DNA from: Fistularia commersonii
Taxonomy: Eukaryota > Chordata > Actinopteri > Syngnathiformes > Fistulariidae
DNA: 64,000 nucleotides
Reading direction: 5' to 3'
Assembly: GCA_037954325.1 (NCBI GenBank)
Contig: JBBMNZ010000026.1
Location: 5,707,501-5,771,500 of the forward strand
In this document: piece by piece, positions 59,412 through 64,000 of the stretch
Numbering within the stretch: position 1 is the first letter of the stretch
Layout: every line of letters begins with the position of its first letter
The notes under the pieces: model-generated
Database searches by the model: none
Seen by the model: the letters and a program-made list of their open reading frames with translations, nothing else
What the model was told of the DNA's origin: nothing
Position numbers and translations under genes: made by a program

Positions 59412-62269
59412 ATGAATACGCTTTCAGCCGTGTTGGAAAAGCTCATCGACGGTCTGTGTCTGAATGACTTTCCGTGCGGATGCGGGAGTTGGGTAAGTTG
59501 GTTTCGCATTCATAATCTCCTGAGTCGAAATGACATTGCATTCACAAACACTTCACTCCTAACCTCAGAGTAAGACCAAGGATAATGAGGAAAGCGCAGA
59601 GACGGAGGACAAGGCCGAGCTCCTGTACCTGCAGAGCAGCCGTCACTCTCCGTGGCAGCAGGACAACGCGTGGAGCCCGCAGGCCTCAGCCCTCAGGCAA
59701 CTGGCCGTCTGCACTCCTGAATATCTGGACTCTGAATTTATTCATAATTATTTCAAATTGCTGCACATCGTGGACAAGGAGGTGAGTGGAAGAAGAAAGC
59801 CTTTGTTTTGAAAAAGCGAGGGGAAAACTCAACACGCATAAACTGAGGTTATTTCAACCAAAATGAAGCCTCTCCGGCTCAAATGATATAAAAGCATGCG
59901 AGGTTTCATTTGTATAATTCCAAAGAAGCAGTTTTAATCCCCATTGAGGATGTTCAAACTTAAACAAGGGCTCCTCAAAAACAACGGGAGGCGCGTGATG
60001 ACTGTTCTTACATGCTTCTGAGGATCTGCATATGCTGCCTTCAGGTGTCACTCATTGACAAAGGCCTTTTAAAGTTCTCAAATCTGGAGGAGCTGGTGTT
60101 GAGCGCCAACAAAATCTCAGAGGTTCCTGCCAAGAATCTCCCCGGAAATCTGAAGGCAAGTCACACGCCTGCATTCAGAGGAATTCGAAATGTTTGTTTG
60201 GAAAAGGTTGAATGTAAGGACTTGAGTGATTATTACCTCTGTTTTAAGAATACGAATAAGAATAAGAACAACTTTATTTATCCTGGAGGAAATTGTTGTG
60301 CCAGAGTTACAAGAAAAATATAACAATATTATTTTTTTTATTTTTGTAGAATAAGAAATATGAGAAATGTGAAAGAAATATGAGATAAAAAATATGAAAT
60401 CATGATTTCATTTTAAACAGGGAGGTTTTTTCAGATATTCATTTTGCTGTTTCAGTGTCATTGAAAAACAAAATATATATATCCAAGTAAGCCTTTCGAA
60501 AGTGTGACCCACATCCTCCATAATAATGTTGCTCAATTTTTATCTTTTTTTTTTGTGTGAAATCTCAACCTTGATGTTTCAAACGTCGTAACACGCCGTG
60601 ACTTGACACACTCACTTTTGCCAAACATCCCTGAAGGTTTTTCCTCCGCAGATGGAACTCACGAGTAACTCTTTTTCAAATGTGACTCTTGGAAAAAGAT
60701 TTTGGACCTGCGAGCGAACCGTCTATCTGCGCTCAACAGTCTCACCAGCTCCCCCCCGCCGGGCCTCCAGTACCTGGGACTCGGGTCAAACAACCTGGGT
60801 TCCCAAGACGACGTCGCTCTTTTGAACGGAACACACTGGTGAGCTCACAAAATCGGACGTGCAAAAACACACACGCGCACACTCGCATGTACGGGAAGTC
60901 GGACACTTCTCGAACTCGTAAACCAAAACTATGTCAAAGGGGCTTTTTTTGTGTGAAATGATTGTACGGTGTAACCTAGTTTCACTGTCATAACGTCTAT
61001 GTGTTCTTTAAGAAACATGAAAACAAATAGTAATTTGTGGGCGGATGGTAATTACGTCTTTAAAATCTTGCCAAATACTGCATTTTTCTCGGTTTTGTTC
61101 GGGAACAACTGGCAGAATTCCATCCATTCTCTCATTTGACAGGAAAGTTGAGGAGTTTGAATGGAAATAAAGGAATTCCCGTTAGATCGTTGCCATCAAA
61201 ATGGTTTTAACCTTAACAAAATTGATGTCTGATGCAAATGATGCTTGTATTGGTGGATAAAGTAAAGAAAAATAAACAGACTGAGCAGAAAGTTAGGAAA
61301 CTAAAATGCAAAATGAGCATTGTAATAACTGGCGGTAAGTAAAGCGGTCACCTTTGAGTTTATTGCTTGGAATTAGTGTGCAGTTGTGGGTGTTATTTTT
61401 CTTTTCTTTTTATCTCCATTTTGACTTTAGGAGACACAAAAAATTTCTAGTTTGATCACACGTGACCCGTTCCTGATCATGATAATGTGTGGGGTTACGT
61501 GTTGTATTCCAATATGTTCTTTACATCATCACCTATTTAACATGTTTTCATGATGACCTTGCTTTAAAGTGGACTTGAAAATGTTTAATAAACATTTTTT
61601 AAAGTTTAATAAACACTTAGAGATTAAAGAATGAAATCATCTTCATTGTTCACACCTTAAATGACCATATTTGTCTTACGTCACATTAGAACTGCAATCC
61701 TTTCCACAACTCGCAGCTGTTTCGTAAAAAATAATACCGCCGCCAACACTGTCACGCACCTTAGGCCGCAGCTGGTGTGCCTGGACCTGAGCGACTGTGA
61801 GTTCCAGTCCCAGAGGAGCCTGCTGGACGCTTTGAGCACGTTGCCCCGCCTCAGGACACTCATGCTGGAGGGAAACCCCCTCACTCTTGCGATATCCTAC
61901 CCCGGCTTCACTTTGGACGGGCTTCCACGGCTGTCACACCTGGACGCCTCGTGGATCTCCCCTGAGCAACGACAGTGTTTTAGTGGACTGGCAAAAATAA
62001 GAGGTGAGAGAACGGGATCACGCACTTTGAAAATTCACTGACCTGAAGCAGCAAATGTCATATCAGGGTCACGCTCCCGCACTACTGACACCGTTTTCCC
62101 CACAGATCCGATAGTAGACCAGGCATCGGTCACGGTGAAAGTGGGCAAGATGAAGGGAATCCTTGACCCCCAGATGGCTGTCACTGAAAACTCCCCTGAC
62201 TTCCCTGTTCTCTCCTACAGCTATGTTGTTACATACATGTTCCACACTGATCAAGCATCTGCTGACCAG
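59412..62269 (+). CDS. lrrc43: Leucine-rich repeat-containing protein 43, N-terminal part (runs off window)
   Basis: Six exons, 59412-59492, 59569-59781, 60045-60155, 60699-60838, 61765-62003 and 62106-62269, join in frame to 316 residues. The N-terminus (LIDGLCLNDFPCGCGSW) and linker (SSRHSPWQQDNAWSP, DSEFIHNYFKLLHIVDKE) match LRRC43. LRR units follow: NLEELVLSANKISEVPA, ILDLRANRLSALNSL, LQYLGLGSNNLGS, QLVCLDLSDCEF and RLRTLMLEGNPLTLA. Then comes VLSYSYVVTYMF, matching the post-LRR region. The remaining exons lie beyond 64000. The function of LRRC43 is little known; expression data link it to ciliated tissues. Intron 3 has a GC donor and a purine-rich acceptor. Confidence 0.9.
60252..60312. 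mobile_element. Retroposon 3'-tail-like fragment in lrrc43 intron 3
   Basis: AACAACTTTATTTATCCTGG then AGGAAATTGTTGTGCCAGAG resembles the common fish SINE/LINE end motif. Very short, family not assigned. Confidence 0.4.
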
Positions 62270-62860
62270 GTGTCACCGCCAACTTCCTATACACACAGAC
62301 ACATATACATATACAATCAAGCCTCAAATTATTCATACCACAGGGCTACAAATAATTTTGTGTGGTAACAGTGTATGTCTATATACACACATACATACAG
62401 TCAAGCCTGATATCATACATTCCCTAGGCGTGTGTCTGTATATATCTATATCTCTGTCTATCAATATAGAGATATACAGTATATATATAAAAGTACTACC
62501 CGGTAATTCCACTTTATCTTAACCCCCTTCTGTTTCACTGCATAAATTAGACACACACACACACTCACTGATTCACTCACTCACTCACTCACTCACTCAC
62601 TCACATTGAAATCTGAAAGTACTCATATCCCAGGGCTACAAATAATTCTTGGGTTGACCATATATATACAGACTCACAGACTCAAACAATACACACTCGA
62701 GTCTAAAATTATTCATACCCCAGGGTGACAAATAATGTTGTATAGTTAAACCTGAAATTATACATTTCCCTGTGGTATGAATAATAATTTCAGGCTTGAC
62801 TATGTATATACATGCATACAATCCTGTGTTGTTTTCACTGTGTAAATGATAATCTCTGAG
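62270..62860. mobile_element. Cluster of degenerate DNA-transposon terminal-repeat-like sequences and microsatellites
   Basis: The motif TCAAGCCTGAAATTATTCATACC with CCAGGGCTACAAATAAT recurs in direct and inverted form at about 62317-62360, 62399-62428, 62607-62657, 62696-62735 and 62745-62805. A (CTCA)n run is at about 62560-62603. This resembles the terminal inverted repeats of fish Tc1/mariner-type elements, but no transposase is present. Confidence 0.5.
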
Positions 62861-63044
62861 GACATAGCTTGTATTTCGCTTCCATTCTTATCCCTGATGT
62901 TGTTGCTGTTGTTCTCCCTGCTGTCTATTTATTTATGGATGTCTTGCTGTCTTCTGTCTTCCGTCTCTCTATATTCATATTCATACTTATTTTTGACATT
63001 ATAACTGTTAGCTATAACTGAAGTCTTGAGTGACCGAGATGTAT

Positions 63045-63945
63045 TTTAGACTGGTGCAGGACATGTATGCTCACTGTGAGACATGGTGAGGTGTGCTGTA
63101 GGTACAACAGAAGTTCAAGGTGGAGATGAGGCTTCATCAGGGATCAGCTCCGAGCCCCTTCTTGTTTGCAGTGGTGATTGATAGGTTGACAGATTAGGTT
63201 AGACAGGAATCTCCATGGACCATGATGTTTGCAGATGACATTGTGATCTGTAGTGAGAACAGGGAACAGGATGGAGAAAATCTAGAGGTGGAGGTATGCT
63301 CTGGAAAGGAGAGGAATGAAGGTTAGCTGCAGTGAGACAGAATACGTGTGTGAATGAGAGGAACCTGGATGGAAAGGTGAGGCTACAGGGAGTGGAAATC
63401 AAGAAGTTGGAGGATTTCAGGTACTTGGGGTGAACATTCTAGAGGAAGCAGGTTGGATTGGGTGGAGAAAAGTGTCAGGGGTTCTATGCGATAGAATCAG
63501 CCAGAATAAAAGGAAAGATGTACAATACAGCGGTGAGACCAGCGATGCTGTATGATCTAGAAACAGTTACAATGACGAAAAGACAGGAGGTAGAGCTGGA
63601 GGTCACATACATGAAGATGTTGACGTTCTCTTTAGGAGTGACCAGGATGGATAGGGTCAGGAATGAGTCCTTCAGAGGGACAGCACATGTTAGATGTTTT
63701 GGAGAGAAGGCCAGCGAAGCCAGACTGAAATGGTTTGGTCATTAACAGAGGAGGGATATAGTGAGTATAATGGTTATCGGATGCTAGAATTGCAGCTGCC
63801 AGGCAGGAGGTCTAGAGGAAGACGAAAGAGAAGATTTATGGATGTAGAGAGAGAGGATGTGAAGGTAGTTGGTGGGAGAGAGGAGGATACAGAGAAAAGG
63901 GTTGGATGGAAAAGGTTGATTCGCTGTGGTGACCCCTGAAGGGAA
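63045..63945 (+). mobile_element. RTE-like non-LTR retrotransposon, 3' part of ORF2 (degenerate)
   Basis: In broken frames it reads VQDMYAHCETW, VEMRLHQGSAPSPFLFAVVI, TMMFADDIVICS (the RT catalytic FADD box), then KMYNTAVRPAMLYDLETVT, NESFRGTAHVRCFGEKASEA, LPGRRSRGRRKRRFMDV and LIRCGDP. This order is the end of fish RTE-type ORF2. Internal stops and frameshifts show it is dead. It lies in the intron or flank after the last visible lrrc43 exon. Confidence 0.85.
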
Positions 63946-64000
63946 AACCTGAAAGGAAAAGAAGACATAAAGAATTGCCATCTTAATGACTTGTGACTTG

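Noticed and set aside
1..64000. CRISPR arrays, tRNA or rRNA genes, endogenous retrovirus
   Set aside because: No direct-repeat/spacer arrays, no cloverleaf or rRNA text, and no gag/pol/LTR organisation were seen; the only reverse transcriptases are LINE-type.

Overview
The window is nuclear DNA of a bony fish. The reasons are many short introns, dense (CA)n/(GT)n microsatellites, fish-type non-LTR retrotransposon debris, and protein sequences closest to vertebrate orthologues but with teleost-style divergence. No bacterial, organellar or viral gene was seen. Gene models were built by hand: exons were joined at GT-AG (or GC-AG) sites, frame was checked across each junction, and products were compared with vertebrate proteins as remembered. 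No database was searched.

Layout. 1-3.4 kb: 5' part of UBAP2 (minus; the gene runs off the left edge). 4.7-13.4 kb: KIF24 (minus, complete). 15.2-16.1 kb: RFESD, a Rieske Fe-S protein (plus). 17.0-20.9 kb: GTF2H3/TFIIH p34 (plus), converging on PSMD9 (minus, 21.5-23.7 kb). 25.0-29.5 kb: a RABGEF1/Rabex-5-like gene (minus). 29.5-32.8 kb: retroelement fragments and a GT/CA-rich palindrome. 32.9-38.8 kb: CFAP251/WDR66 (plus). 40.5-54.0 kb: MLXIP/MondoA (plus). 56.5-57.8 kb: a three-exon gene (minus) for a small secreted protein with helical-cytokine features. 59.4 kb to beyond 62.3 kb: LRRC43 (plus; runs off the right edge). 62.3-64 kb: repeats, including an RTE-like retrotransposon 3' end.

The genes are a syntenic block, not an operon. 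PSMD9-CFAP251-MLXIP-LRRC43 matches the order on human 12q24.31, with BCL7A missing and RABGEF1-like inserted. UBAP2 and KIF24 correspond to human 9p13. KIF24 and CFAP251 belong to ciliary biology. PSMD9 and GTF2H3 are housekeeping genes, and MLXIP is a glucose-responsive transcription factor.

The most interesting locus is 56506-57817. It lies between MLXIP and LRRC43, on the opposite strand to both, which is the position of IL31 in mammals. It encodes a predicted 202-residue secreted protein with a LIF/OSM-like exon layout, two N-glycosylation sequons and predicted amphipathic helices. I propose it as a teleost IL-31-like (IL-6/LIF superfamily) cytokine. Other notable items are two U12-type introns (GTF2H3, MLXIP), two GC-AG introns (RFESD, LRRC43), a Rabex-5-like protein lacking the second ubiquitin-binding helix, and unexplained coding-like segments between KIF24 and RFESD.
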